This document shows, one piece after another, positions 46,745-60,083 of a stretch of 64,000 bases of DNA (positions within the stretch are counted from its first letter, which is position 1; each line of letters starts with the position of its first letter). Location: the NCBI GenBank assembly GCA_013339895.1, contig JABACO010000010.1:5515585-5579584 (forward strand), in the 5' to 3' direction. Both the position numbers and the translations under genes were made by a program. The stretch comes from Ephydatia muelleri (taxonomy: Eukaryota; Porifera; Demospongiae; Spongillida; Spongillidae). Under the pieces are notes generated by a model that worked only from the letters and a program-made list of their open reading frames with translations, did no database searches and was not told the DNA's origin.

Positions 46745-47280
46745 AGGGTTGAAACTAGATCAATCAAATTTTACTTTCCAAGCAATCTTAAGCATCATTT
46801 ATGGAGGTGTGAATAAACATGTGCAATAGCTATTGGATTCCTTCCACAAATTACAAAACCTTGGTACTTGTGTCTAGATAATATAAATCATGCAAATAGA
46901 ATGAATTGCAAGGTCCAAAACGTTGTACAATGCCAGTTTGTATTGAAAAACATGTTGAATATGCATGAATCAATGTTCTACTTCCCTAATCCTATTGTCT
47001 AACAAAGCTTTTTTGTTGTGTTGATATTGCACCACCTCCATTCCCAGAACACATCAAGACGATTGAAGCAAGGAAATTATATACTGCTACTGTAGTGAAA
47101 ATGATAGATTTAGATGGTTAATAACTGGTTGTTTGTTTGTGTATTTTAATACAGACTGTACATATATGTGATGCAGTGCGAGAGAATTCCCATCATAAAA
47201 TCCAATGTAATTAACACTTTGCTTGACACCTATTAACAAGGATTCACTAGCCTGTGCTCAGAGGCAGTTACATGTAGAAG
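46745..47280. other. no exon recognised downstream of the Ig gene
   Basis: Probably intron or 3' flank; AT-rich with no domain. Confidence 0.35.
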
Positions 47281-47284
47281 CGAT

Positions 47285-48431
47285 GTCACACCTGTGAGAC
47301 TGACAGGGTGACCAAACTAAGCGATGTTCTAGGAATCCTGCACACCTCAACAGCATCTCCTGAGGTCTGTGTCACACATCTGTGCATGTGTCATGGTCGT
47401 GACCCACCCCCTCTGAGGACCATGGCTATTTCACACCTGTGAGACTGACAGGGTGACCAAACTAAGCGATGTTCTAGGAATCCTGCACCTCAACAGCATC
47501 TCCTGAGGTCTGTGTCACACATCTGTGCATGTGTCATGGTTGTGACACACCCCCTCTGAGGACCATAGCTATATCACACCTGTGAGACTGACAGGGTGAC
47601 CAAACTAACCGATGTTCTAGGAATCCTGCACCACAACAGCATTTCCTGAGGTCTGTGTCACACATCTGTGCATGTGTCATGGTTGTGACCCACCCCTCGG
47701 AGGACCATGGCTATTTCACACCTGTGAGACTGACAGGCCGACCAATATAAGCGATGTTCTAGGAATCCTGCACCACAATAGAGTCTCCTGAGATCTGGTC
47801 ACCCATCTGAGCATGTGTCATGGTTGTGACCCACCCCCTCTGAAGACCATAGCTATGTCACACCTGTGAGACTGACAGGGTGACCAAACTAAGCGATGTT
47901 CTAGGAAACCTGCACCACAATAGTATCTCCTGAGGTCTGTGTCACACATCTGTGCATGCATCATGGCTGTGACCCACCCCCTCTGAGTACCATAGCTATG
48001 TCACACCTGTGAGTGTGACAAAGTGACCAAACTAAGCAATGTTCTAGGGATACTGCACCACAATAGAATCTCCTGAGGTCTGTGTCACACATCTGTGCAT
48101 GTGTCATGGTCATGACCCACCCCCTCAGAGGACCATGGCTATTTCACACCTGTCAGACTGACAGGGTGACCAAACTAAGCGATGTTCTAGGAATCCTGCA
48201 CCACAATAGAATCTCCAAAGGTCTGTGTCACACATCTGTGCATGTGTCATGGTTGTGACCCAACCCCTCTGAGGACCATGGCTATTTCACACCTGTCAGA
48301 CTGACAGGGTGACCAAACTAAGCGATGTTCTAGGAATCCTGCACCACAACAGCATTTCCTGAGGTCTGTGTCACAAATCTGTGCATGTGTCATGGCTGTG
48401 ACCCACCCCCTCTGAGTACCATAGCTATGTC
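47285..48431 (+). repeat. tandem array, unit about 145 bp, left part (about eight units)
   Basis: The unit includes CACACCTGTGAGACTGACAG, GGTGACCAAACTAAGCGATG, TTCTAGGAATCCTGCACC and CATGTGTCATGGTTGTGACC. CCTGTGAGAC starts at 47,291, 47,436, 47,579 and 47,721 and onward, giving 142-145 bp spacing. Units differ by a few percent. The array is cut by the LTR element at 48,432 and resumes at 60,209. Confidence 0.9.
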
Positions 48432-48556
48432 TGTAGTGTACTTAGTAGTGAACTAGTTATGTATATGATTGCGCATGCGTAGTGGCGGTGTACTCTTATT
48501 AGGGAGTATTCAATTGCTGGTGTTGTGTGTGTGATTGGATTGCGAAAGACATAACA
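48432..48556 (+). repeat. 5' LTR of element 2
   Basis: 125 bp, beginning TGTAGTGTACTTAGTAG and ending GACATAACA. Nearly identical to the sequence at 60,084-60,208. Confidence 0.9.
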
Positions 48557-50434
48557 GTGGCGACGAGGGTGGGATGGAGACAACTATGTCGAGAGGACTG
48601 GAACAGTTTGACCCAACGGTGGAACGAATTGACGATTACAAAGAAAGGTTTGATTACTATTGCATTGCTAATGGGGTGGGGAACGATCGGAAGAAGGCAT
48701 TGTTTTTGACGAAGATTGGTCAAAAGATGTTCTCGAACTTAAAGGTTTGGGTGAGCCCCACTGCACTGAGCGACCTTAGCTTGGACGACATAGTCACACG
48801 TTTGAGAGCTCGCACAGTACCAGAAACTGTAGAAATTGCCGAACGGTATAGGTTTTTCAAGCGAGTACAAAAGAGTGAAGAGAATGTCATTGAATACATG
48901 TCCAATTTGAGAGCATTAGCAAAGACATGCAATTTTGGAGATTATTTAGACACCGCATTGAGAGACCAGTTTGTGTGTGGGCTCCAGGATTCGCGCATAC
49001 AACGGGAACTTTTGTGTATAAGGGATCTTAGTTTGGCGCAAGCACAGGACAAGGCTCGTTCCATGGAAATTGTGCTGAAAGAGACAGTAGAGCTTCGTCA
49101 GAAAGAACCAGATGTGAGCGTTGAGGCTGGTAATGATGAAGGAACATCGGAGACACATAAGATTTCTAAATCGCAAGGTCCTAGAAAAGGTTGTCCTAGA
49201 TGTGGGGGCACAAACCACATGGCAACAAACTGTTTTCACAAAGATAAAGAATGCAATCACTGTGGGAAGGTAGGGCACCTTGCGAGAGTCTGTCGCAGTG
49301 GAGCTGGAGGCAAGAGTAAGCCGATGTGGAAGAAATCCAAGGATGCAATGAGAGCACACATGGTACAGGCAGAGGAGCGAGAGGACAGCGGAAGTTTTGA
49401 AGATGAGGAAAAGGAAACCGATGATGAGATGTATGCGCATAAAATTAGCACCAACGCAAGGTACAAGAAATTGGTGACGGTGTTACAAGTGAATGGGGTA
49501 GAACTGAAATTTGAATTGGACATGGGAGCAGAGCTTTCACTCATTCCGCTGAAAGTTTACAAGGAAAGATTGTCTATGGTTAAGGTTCTTCCGTCATCAG
49601 TAGTTCTGAAACTTTACGATGGAAGTATACTGCCAACAAGAGGGAAGGTTGTCGTGGAAGCAATGCAGGGACGTCACCGAGCAACTCGTGAATTTGTGAT
49701 AGTAGAAAATGCTGATTTTCAGCTGCCACTACTAGGACGTGACTGGTTAGGAAAACTGCGTTTGGATTGGCAAGGATTATTGAAGTCTTGTACAAAGGGG
49801 GATCCTAGGATAAATGCCCTGCATACTGCTAGTTGGATTAATGAGTTTCCAGATGTCGTCAAGGAAGGACTAGGTCGACTGAAAGGGATAAGAGCAGACA
49901 TTGAACTGAAAGGCAAGGTCAAGCCAATATTCTGTAAAAGCAGAGCAGTTCCCTTTGCATTGAGAAAGCAGGTAGAAGAAATTTTGCAACAACAAGTGGA
50001 AGATGGGGAATTACAGCCAGTAGAGCAGAGTGAGTGGGCAGCACCGATAGTTGTGGTCAAGAAGAAAGATGGAGGGATAAGAATTTGCACAGACTTTAAG
50101 ATGACCATTAATCCTTACAAAACGTTTCCACTGCCTACCCCAGAAGAAATTTTTGCGACTTTAGCAAATGGGGAGTCATTCACCAAGCTAGATTTAGCTA
50201 GAGCTTACAAACAGATGGAGGTAGCATCTGATAGTCAGTCGCTGTTAACAATAACCACGCATATGGGACTGTTCAAGTTCAGTCGACTTCCCTTTGGAGT
50301 AGCAACTCTCCAGCTATGTGGCAGCGAGCTATGTCTATTGTATTTCAAGGGTGTAAACGAGTGGTTTATTATATGGATGACATATTAGTGACTGGTAATA
50401 CAAGAGAGGAGCATGAATCAAATCTTCGTCAGGT

Positions 50435-52705
50435 CACAGCAATTCGACTGCCCTGCTGCGGGCCCGTAACGTCACGTAAATTCATTTGTAACCCTGACGT
50501 GACGGATTACGTTGGATTCAGGCTCACCTACCCGCGTTCGGACCGATTACTCACGAACAGTATTGCGGGCCGTGACATTCATCCGCGCGAGTACGTGAAC
50601 AATACCGCGAGCTTACGTTGTTTCATCGTGATTTCTCTCGTCCCCACTGTAGTTGTCATTCAAATGTGTCGTTAATTAATTAATTTAAGGTTTATCAAAA
50701 TCAATAAACAGCATCCAAGCTAGCCCCGCCCCAGTCCCTGAACTCATTATTAATAGTTAAATGATGTTTAATTTTGATATTTGAATACACATGTAACTTG
50801 GAAAAGCATATACATGTATGCATAAGAACTGTACATTCAGGCCTGCGTGACTTCAGAAGGATGACCTAAGATAGGATTAAAAAGTAAACAACATAAACCA
50901 GCATCAAATAATGTCAGCTTACGATTCCAATTTTCTTCTTTTTGCTCTCTGTATTAAAACAATAGCACATCATACGAATAGACCTATTGAAATACATTCT
51001 CAAATCCAACCTGTTATATCCGTATGATGTCCTCGAACGCCTGCAGAACACTAAGCACCACAATGTAATGTTGAATGCTACACAAATGACTTACCAAATA
51101 ACTTGATACGCTCATTACATTGCCATTGTTCGGATCAGGGAGTACGGAAGCAGTGTGGTTTAGGAGAATGTATACTAACCTTGATTGGCGTGAGACGCGT
51201 CACACTGCTGCTAATACATGTAGAACACAAACCATAATAAAAATACCAACTTACAGTGTGGCATCCATTTGAAAATCCTATCCGACGACAATTTGGCTAC
51301 TAAAGTACACTTCTCTTACCTAGAAGACGTTGTCAACAACTGAGACTTAAACTGAAAATGAAGCGAAACGTTAATAAAGACATAGTAACTAGAATAAGGA
51401 TCGGGCTAACCTTATTGCTCCTAATACAGCTACACTGTACTCGTGCCAGCCTAAATTCACCATTGGAAATATACTGGCTACATCCACCCCTTTTTTTTTA
51501 ACCGCCAAAAAAGATTAGGTTACGTGAGGGATAATTATTTTGTTAATTTAAAATTGGACTTGTACATGTCACAGGCGGCATGTACAATTCTACATGCCAC
51601 TTGTCATTGTTGTCAATGTCCTCTATAAAACTACAAGATGAGACTATTCGATTAACCGACATTGTATCAGCGAGCGCACTAATATATACCATCTCCTTAT
51701 CTTATATCACTAGTAACGTTCACCGGCCCATCGGTCCGATACAGTCACTAGATTACCCACCGTGAAAATGAAAATGAAAGAGTCTAGGAAGCATATATAG
51801 TTTCAAGCCATTGGCTTTGATATTACCAAAAGTATATATACATGAAGTGCGTACGGTACGGACCGGGTATGTCATTAATTGCTTAATCTATAATAATATC
51901 ATTTATATTATACGTGCACAACTGATATCGATATCTGCATGCAATCCGTGCATATACATATATCGGTATCATATCCGTATTTATTATATTATATTTTATT
52001 TACAAAATGTACTGTCCAAGATTCAGTTGTTATACTTAATTCGTCACATACACAGGTGTATTGGCATTGATTCAGATTAGTAGAAGGCCAGCACTGTTGC
52101 GCACTTACTGAGGGCATGAAGGGAAGCAAGACAAGAATGTATTAGAATGCACACTTGTAGGCCAACACATGCCGTCACGCACCTATATACTCAGGTTCAT
52201 CGTTGGATGAATCGAAATCGTCTGTATGTTCATCTGGGTCAAGACAATTTTAGCAAATCGGCCGATCGTCACTTAAATTAGTAAAATACCATCTTGTAAT
52301 TGCAGAGAGTCATCGTTGGATTTCCTGCCGATTAGTTCTTTCTGGTGTTCAAAATACGTCGATTTGCTCACATACTCGCTACAGTGGTAGCAGAAACGTC
52401 GTTTGCCGCTCATCGGACAAATTTGAAAAAAGTCTTTCACGTGATAGCATTGATTTTTAAAATTAACTGCTTTTATAAACCCGTGAATAGGCTATAGTCT
52501 TGTACCCAGACCCAAACGTACGTAAGCCATTATTATACGTACAATCATTGTTACGTACATTTGGGTCTGGGTACGAGACTACAATGGGCTTGCGGACGTC
52601 GTTTCAACTCGTACGTACCCGCAATCTTTCGTTCCGTTAACTTACGTAGATTCCTTATAATGCGTGATTCGTAATGATACGCAATCAGACGCCTGAATTG
52701 CTGTG
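50435..52705. mobile_element. nested insertion I: CACAGCAATTC-ended DNA transposon, non-autonomous
   Basis: The ends are CACAGCAATTC and its inverse, and GGT lies outside both (50,432-50,434 and 52,706-52,708), a likely 3-bp target duplication. CAC...GTG ends with 3-bp duplications fit CACTA/EnSpm-like elements best, though Academ- or Chapaev-like groups cannot be excluded. Length is 2,271 bp. No transposase-like frame is visible, so it is probably mobilised in trans. It contains a second, smaller MITE at 52,495. Confidence 0.65.
52495..52581. mobile_element. 87-bp MITE related to the palindrome at 40.18 kb
   Basis: Ends TAGTCTTGTACCCAGACCC and the inverse of TAGTCTCGTACCCAGACCC, with arms of about 30 bases and a different loop. 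The flanks (AATAGGCT, AATGGGCT) resemble a decayed target duplication. This is a third level of nesting: MITE in DNA transposon in LTR element. Confidence 0.75.
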
Positions 52706-52919
52706 GGTGTTTCAGCGGTTGCAGCAGTATGGTCTAAGGATCAATCTTTCTAAATGTCGTTTTTTTCAACATACAGTGGAATTTTTAGGGCATAGCATAT
52801 GGAGAAATGAACGGTCACGAAAGTTGCGGTTTGTAAATTTTTGGATTTCATTCCGCGGTACGTTCCATAGAGAATGTATGGCGTTTTTACAAACTTGATT
52901 ATTATTTAATTAAATAACG

Positions 52920-53232
52920 GACCTGCAACTTTTGCTACCCACTAATACTACTCTAAATGATGTTCAAATGTAGGCAATTTCAAATTTTGTATCTCATACC
53001 GTCCAAAATTCTGGGACCATTTCTGAAAATATGATATTCCGTAGACTTGTACACAAAATGGAAAAAAATCGTGCTAATTAAGATATTCCATTAGTTATAA
53101 CTAATGAACAGAGGGGGTTAGAACTTTTGCCACCCTCTAAAACTATTCTAAAACTATCCAAATAATATAATATATGAAAAAAAGTGAATGTTGTCGTGAA
53201 GAATTTGGGGACCATTTTTAAAAATAGTAAAT
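52920..53232 (+). repeat. diverged direct repeat inside insertion II
   Basis: AACTTTTGCTACCCACTAAT...GGGACCATTTCTGAAAATA is echoed about 190 bases downstream by AACTTTTGCCACCCTCTAAA...GGGACCATTTTTAAAAATA. Such subterminal repeats are common in non-autonomous DNA transposons. Confidence 0.6.
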
Positions 53233-53239
53233 AGGTTTT

Positions 53240-54045
53240 GGTGCAATAAGGCGCCATTTTTAAATGGCGTTTCTATGGGTTGCCATAGATATTAGCTAAC
53301 GTGAGACCTCTAACTTGGACACGCCCATCTAGGGCAATTCTGCGAGGGTGGAGTCGAGTCAGAGGGCGAGGTGGGCCAGGGGGCGGGGTAGACAGGGGGA
53401 AATGAGCGTATAAACATAACTACATGGAATACTAAAAGCTTCGAGTCTGTCACCGAGTAGACTGATCGTTGTCTTGAAATTAGAATGATAGTGTAGGCTC
53501 GACCGGCTGCTCAGATATCTACGTACGCTGGCAACACTTCGTATATCAAATTTTTATGTTAGCGGATCCTATAGGCCTACACGTAGCTGAATCGAGTGTC
53601 TGAGAAACAAACCAGCAGCCAAATGGATCACATGTACATGTACATGCGACACCTCCAGTTATCAAACTAACACAACAGCAACGCTAATATTTTGCAGATT
53701 CGAGGTGAGAAACTTTAAGCGTAGTTGTGTGGTTCCATCCACGTACTCGATATCGATGTGTTGACAGTGTGATTCTGTGATTAGTTAGGTTCGAATCGGG
53801 TGTAATAATAGTGCCCTTCACAAAGGGAGCATTTATTAGAAATAATGTATTACGCTGTTGTAGCAGTAGCATATCGATTATGTATTGCGAATAAATTGTA
53901 AAAACTGTATATTTTGCCTCCAACACATGTGTATGCTTTTACTGTATGGTGCATGTATACGTATGGTGCTTGTGACGTAATGCATGTACCAGTGTAAGTG
54001 TATACCCTTATAACTGATCTAGGTGTGTAAGTAAGGAGGAAAAAG
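53240..54045. other. no gene recognised (inside insertion II)
   Basis: Nothing beyond short frames. Confidence 0.4.
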
Positions 54046-54052
54046 CTACAAT

Positions 54053-54097
54053 GCAAGTGTGTGTGCGTGTGCGTGTGTGTGCGTGTGTGTGTGTGTG

Positions 54098-54160
<63 letters not shown>
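54053..54160. repeat. (TG)n microsatellite
   Basis: TG dinucleotides with a few GC interruptions at the left. A second, shorter TG run is at about 54,941-54,967. Confidence 0.95.
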
Positions 54161-54646
54161 TATGCTTCTGCGGGCAATCACATACATGTATGTGCAGAGT
54201 TTGAACTCTTCCAGAACTACTTTTGAACCCACCTTTGGTTGCATTTTACCCATGCATAGGAAGAAGGACCAATGTGACTGATCATACATGTATATATTCA
54301 GTCCCATTGGTCCAGGAATGGATATTTAGTTACGGGGATCTGTGTTGAAAGCAATAGGGGGTGGTGTTTCAGAATATAATTGGTGATGGGGCAAAAATAA
54401 GTTTTCCCTTCGTACCATTACATGGCATGCCACGCTGTTATAGTAAATGGTGTAGACCAGCCCGATTAATTGGTTAATTGGCTGAATGGCAAGTTACAAT
54501 GGCATGTGTAAATCAGAGGGTCAGTAAATCCCTTGTAATGGTGTGCATCTTGTTAATGTAACATCTGTAGCAACTGAATGTCTTGAAACTATGAGGGTTA
54601 CTGATAGATGTTGCGTGTTGCCTACTCAATCTTTCCTGTCTCTCTC

Positions 54647-54647
<1 letters not shown>

Positions 54648-54677
<30 letters not shown>

Positions 54678-54678
54678 A
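54648..54678 (+). repeat. poly-C tract
   Basis: About 28 C in a row. Confidence 0.9.
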
Positions 54679-54969
54679 GGCTTCTACTGATTACATTAGT
54701 AATTTAAAAACATACAGGCTACACATATAAAGGATGGCGAGAACTGGACAGGATGAAGAAGCAGCGAATCGTGATGCCAGTTGGTAGAATGCAGCCATTG
54801 CTTCCATCACCTCCAAGCTCTCATAGGACTTGGTGTCATTGAACTCATTTTTCTTTGTTTCTGTCAGTCACTGTGTAATATGAACAAAACAATGCTTGCA
54901 ATGGGATTTCAGCTTCCCACTTCATAAGCTGAGACATGCTGTGTGTGTGTGTGTGTGTGTGTGTGTGCA

Positions 54970-56215
54970 CATAGCCCTCCTCTGATCCTATCTTAATTTG
55001 GATATTTATACAAGGAACAAAGGCACAATGTCATGAATTTTGTTGTGTGGCAAGACCTTTGCCCCATGCATGCAACATACAAACATGTATATGCATGATA
55101 CCTCCATAAAGTGAACAACTTCATGCACATGGTATTTGTGTAGGGGTTATTTGTGGGTGCAAGGGTCAAGCATTTTAATAAAAGATGATGGTGCAGGGAC
55201 TGATACAGATAGAGGCAGCAAAAACTGTTAATCATTTTGCAACCACCCCCATGATGGGTGTGGCCTTAGGAAGAACAGTATCAAGTTTTTGAGGGGTGAC
55301 TCTTTCATTGTAAGGGCATCCTGTTCAGCTGATCCTGACAAGAGAGTACATTCAATTTCAGTGATGGATCCAGGATTTCCAGTTTGTGGGAGGGGGTGGG
55401 AGGACAAATGACCCATGCCCACGTCCTGCTCCAGCTGGGGTATGGGGGACTGGCTGTAAGCTCCTCCATAGGGTCTAGGGAAGAGCACATTACATTGTAC
55501 TTCGACATCAACCAATATTTCAACAAGTCAAAGAGTGTACATGGAAGCGCTTGTGCTTACAGTACATGTACACAGATAAAGCCCATTGAGGTGTAGCTCC
55601 TCCCATGGATGTGAGATAAAATAACCATGGGCATTACCACTTACACACACACACACACACCCTCACAAGTAGTCCAATCTTCATGTACACATACTATCTG
55701 CCAATCAAGTGAAGGTCAGCTCACAAGATGCTTTGATTGTATTCATTTTAGCCAGGACAATGGTTGTGTACACTTTGGACTGCCCTTGTGGGTTTTGTGG
55801 TAGCAGTCAGGCCCCAAGGCCAACATAAACAACAGTACCTAGGGAGATAGAAGGCCAACAGTATACTATATCAACGCTAATACACTACACATCTGTATCT
55901 GTACTGACTTGTTGGAGTCATGAATGTTTGGGGGCAGTATGCTCCACTAGCAGAGAGGGGAGTTGTAGAAGGATGCACATGGGGTCCTGGGGAAGAGTGC
56001 TAAGGTATGACCGTATAAGGTCTAGGCATATTGAGTGAAGTACTCACAGAGGAGGAGCCAAAGGACTTGTCAGGTTAATGATCTTATTAATAAATAAGCT
56101 GATGACAATGTCATTAGTGTCTGACTCAGGATCAGGGGGTCCCCCAGGAGGGCTGTCCTCCTCATGCTGAGAAGGTTGGAATCACAATGTACTGGAGGAG
56201 CAAGGGAAAGTGAAG
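54970..56215. other. no gene recognised (inside insertion II)
   Basis: Frames at 55,228-55,515 and neighbours lack domains or splice support. Confidence 0.35.
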
Positions 56216-56319
56216 AGGTGAAGGTGAAGGGAGGTAAGAGGGAGGGAGGGAGGATAAATGGTATGTGTAATTTTGCCAGAGATGTCCCTGCTGGTGTACA
56301 TGTACATGACTACAGGAGG

Positions 56320-56640
56320 ACAGGAAAGAGGGAGTGAGGGAGGGAAGGAGGGGGGAGGGAAGGAGGGGGAGGAAGGGAGGAGGGGGGGAGGAAGGGAGGA
56401 GGAGGGAGGGGAAGGGAGGAGGAAGGGAGGAGGAGGGAGGAGGAAGGGAGGAGGAAGGGAGGAGGAAGGGAGGAGGAGGGAGGAGGAGGGAGGAGGAAGG
56501 GAGGAGGAAGGGAGGAGGAAAGGAGGAGGAAAGGAGGAGGAAGGGAGGAGGAAGGGAGGAGGAAGGAGGAGGAAGGGAGGAGGAAGTGAGGGAGGAGGTG
56601 AGACAGGAGAGAAAGAAAGGAAGGAGGAGGAGATGGATAA
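56320..56640 (+). repeat. GGA-rich purine tract, about 320 bp
   Basis: Almost pure purine on the plus strand, built from GGAGGAAGGGA units. Such sequence can form triplex or G-quadruplex DNA. The Ser/Pro/Leu-rich frames on the minus strand are artefacts. Confidence 0.95.
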
Positions 56641-56882
56641 GAGCAAAGAAAGATGGAACACAAACTAAGTGATTGAAGTGTACACAATGTACCTGGGCAG
56701 GCTGGCTGCAGCACTGATGACGCCCAACACCACATTCCAACTGGAGTGCAGTGCCTGTGGGTGTGACTGGAGGACCTGTCCAACAGATAACGTACTGAGC
56801 ACAGATCATATACATGTACCATGCACACTGTTATTTGCGCATGTTGCACACAGTAGGAGAAGACATACATGTACATGTACAC

Positions 56883-57091
56883 AGTGAAGAGGAGGAGGCC
56901 GGTGGTGTCGTAGCAGATCACAGTAAGGGGCAGGACACCCGCCAGAGCACCATTGCAATACAAACTGAAGTTGATGAGGATGCCATTACTGTGAGTTGGC
57001 AAGCCCCAAGACACAATGATGTAGGTGGAGCCCACATTCTGCACCGACACAGCATCAAATCCATCCGACACAGCATCAAATCCATCCGGTG
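56883..57091 (-). pseudogene. fibronectin-III exon, apparently captured
   Basis: On the minus strand a pyrimidine tract and CAG acceptor precede a phase-1 exon encoding PDGFDAVSV, STYIIVSWGLPTHSNGI, INFSLYCNG and CYDTTGLLLFT. This is the classic FN3 pattern (W-x-x-P-x-x-x-N-G-x-I then T-G-L-x-x-x-T), as in usherin- and phosphatase-type receptors. GFDAVSD/GFDAVSV shows a small 21-base duplication at its start. A further candidate exon at 56,693-56,775 on the same strand has AG/GT borders but no recognised fold. Because it sits inside insertion II, it may be a host gene piece carried by a transposon. Confidence 0.5.
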
Positions 57092-57204
57092 CTGGGGGAA
57101 GGAGGGGGAAGAGGATGACATCACATAACGAGATTGCACACAATGGCATCACACATACATGTACATGTATCATAGATTATCTATGCATGTATATACAGTC
57201 AGTG

Positions 57205-57282
57205 ACACACACATACACACGCACACACAATCACACACACACATACACACACACACACACATGCACACACACACACACACAT
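57205..57282. repeat. (CA)n microsatellite
   Basis: CACACA with TA and TG interruptions. Confidence 0.9.
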
Positions 57283-57372
57283 GCCCAACATGCCTGCTTC
57301 TCCTGTTGTGATATTCATGTAACTGACTACGCCGCTGGACACAGCTATGGACATGTACATGTAGCCCACTTG

Positions 57373-57390
57373 GGGAGGGGGGGGGGGGGG
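57373..57390 (+). repeat. poly-G tract
   Basis: About 17 G following GGGGAGG. Confidence 0.8.
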
Positions 57391-57399
57391 CTACGCTAC

Positions 57400-57830
57400 T
57401 AAATTCACATAGTATACTCACCAAAACACCTGCGTCTCAGAAGATGAAAGCATGAAGGGCATACGTAGTTCGATCCCTGCATGCATCATTGTGCCTAATT
57501 GATGCGCTCCACTTCTCCAGTGCAAGTGACGCACAGCTGATAAGTTAATTTTAATTTGTGTATCGGTGCAATTATAATTGTAATTCAAATTGTCTTTGAT
57601 AGTTACGTCACAGCTATTAAAGTTTATAATCGTTAGCTAGCCGACATACTGTTAATAATTCTAAGATGACGCAAGGTATTACGCAATGACTGCTTCTTTT
57701 ATGAATAAATTATGCGCGGTAGAAATTAAATTTTTGTCTTGATTTTAGTTTACGAATGGTTCATGGTATAATCTTATAAAGCACATGTTCACAATCAGTC
57801 CGATTTATCGTAAATTATAAACGTGGTTGA
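57400..57830. other. no gene recognised (end of insertion II)
   Basis: AT-rich. Confidence 0.4.
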
Positions 57831-60083
57831 AATTCAGTTTGAAAAAAAAAGCAAGATGACCGCCTATGTATGGGCCATTTCTCCATATGGCATTTCAACC
57901 GATGGTATCAGACCCACGGATGAGAGAATAAGAGGAGTTGTGGGAGCGCCTGTACCCACCAATAAGGGGGAGTTAAAATCTTTCCTTGGACTGATGACAT
58001 ACAATGCAAAGTTTCTTCATCAATTGGCAACTGTGTTACACCCGCTTGTACCAACTTTTATGTAAAGATGTGAAATGGAAATGGAGTAAAGTTCATGATA
58101 TAGCAGTGAAGGAGGCGAAACATTTAGTAAGTAGGGCCCCAGTTTTAGCTCATTTTGATACGTCTAAGCCAATAAGGCTTTATTGTGATGCTTCAGCTGT
58201 TGGTGTGGGGGCATGTCTTATGCACGTCATCAGAGGATGTGAGCAACCTGTAATGTATGCTTCAAGATCGCTTAGTACAGCTGAATCCAAGTATTCGCAG
58301 ATTGAGCGCGAGGCCTTAGCAATAATTTTCGCAGTCAAGAAATTCCATCAGTACTTGTATGGGAAGGAGTTCGTGTTAGTTACAGACCACAAACCATTGT
58401 GCAAGTTGTTTGGTCATGCGGACGGCATTCCTACCCTAGCTGCAGCCCGAATTCAGAGGTGGGCACTCATTTTAAGCGCATATCAGTATCGTATTGAATA
58501 TGTTCCAGGATCTGAGAACTATTGTGCTGACTGTATGTCTAGGTTGCCCCTATCAACATGTCTTGATGACGACAAGGAGATGGACATTTTAGCGATTGAG
58601 TCGTGTACATTACCAGTCACAGCACTTCACATTGCCAAGGCTACTCGACGAGACAAAACACTGGCAACAGTGCTACAATGTGTGCTACATGGTCAGTGGA
58701 ATTTGATTGGTCAAGGCAAAGACCCATTCTACAGAAGGCGTGAGGAACTGAGTTGTCATGATGGTTGTGTCTTGTGGGGACAAAGAGTAGTGATTCCATC
58801 TAACTTACAGTCCTTGTTGTTGAAAGAGCTACATGAAGGACACCTAGGAGTAGTTCGAATGAAGGAACTGGCTCGAAGCTATGTATGGTGGCCCAACTTA
58901 GACCAAGACATAGAGAGAATGGTGGCTAGTTGTGAGAAATGCAAAATGGTATCTTCTATGCCGCAGTTAGCTCCACATCACCCATGGCAGTTTCCTAGTT
59001 CCCCATGGGACAGAGTTCATATTGATTATGGGGAGTACAAAGGAACTCACTTCTTTGTGCTAGTGGATGCTTATAGCAAATGGCCCGAGGTTTGGGAAAT
59101 GTCAACGACTACGACACAGCGAACAGTGGAAGTTCTTCATGAAATTTTTGCAATGCATGGATTGCCAAGGATCCTAGTTTCAGATAATGGCCCACAATTT
59201 TCAAGTGCAGAGTTTAAGGCATTTCTTGCAAAGAACAACATTGTACATCGCACATCAGCCCCGTACCATCCGGCTACCAATGGGTTAGCTGAAAATATGG
59301 TCAAAAATGTAAAACAGTGGTTAAGCAAGCAAACAAAAAGGTTCAAGTTTTCCATGGTTTTGTCAGACTTCCTCCGAACATACCGAAATGTTCCTTACAC
59401 GGTAACCAAACGAACACCTGCTCAAGTTATTTTTGGCAGGGCACCACGTACTCATTTATCAATGGTACTGCCTAATATGTCAGAGCGTGTTAGGCAGAAG
59501 TCAAATCCGCTTAGGATGGACAAGCTTCGCACCTTCGCCATTGGTGACAGGGTGTGGGTTAGAGATTTCCGACCCTCAGCTGAGCATAGATGGGTACAAG
59601 GTGAAGTCACAGCAAAAATTGGGATGATGTGTTATCAAGTCATTTTGTCTGATGGTCATAAGAGGAAGGTGCATGTAGATCATCTGAAGCATCATGTTCT
59701 GTCCATGCCAGTGGAGACCGAGATTCCAGAAGGCGAACCTACATTGCAGCCGAGCACCAGTCATAACCCTGTAGGAACAACACATTTAAGGGATGAGGAC
59801 ACGAATGGAATTATTGAGCAGCAGAGTCAACATAGAAATCAGCCGTCTACAGCAACAGTAAGAGAGGAAGGTAGGGACAGAATTGAGACAAGTCAGTTCA
59901 CAGATCAGCAGCCATCACAGAGCATTCCAGTGGCCACTCCTGCCTGGGTGCCGGAACTACCGATTGTGCCTGACACTAGTGTGGGCAGGGGAGTGGAGGA
60001 GTTGCCCTGCCGGCGTTCTACTAGGGTGCACAAAGCTCCAAAACGGTTCATTGACGAAGTCTTCTAAAAGGGGGAAGGCAGAC

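Larger units (their letters stand above)
52801..57884. mobile_element. nested insertion II: about 5.1 kb, short inverted ends, carries an FN3 exon
   Basis: The left end GGAGAAATG returns inverted as CATTTCTCC on the right, and ATAT lies outside both (52,797-52,800, 57,885-57,888). An alternative reading is TGGAGAAATG ends with a TA target. The inverted match is short and decays after about ten bases, so the boundaries rest mainly on the interrupted host element. No transposase was recognised. Contents: diverged internal repeats, TG, C, GGA and CA microsatellites, and an FN3 exon on the minus strand. Confidence 0.5.

Noticed and set aside
56162-56815. Ser/Pro/Leu-rich minus-strand frames
   Set aside because: Antisense of the GGA-rich purine tract.
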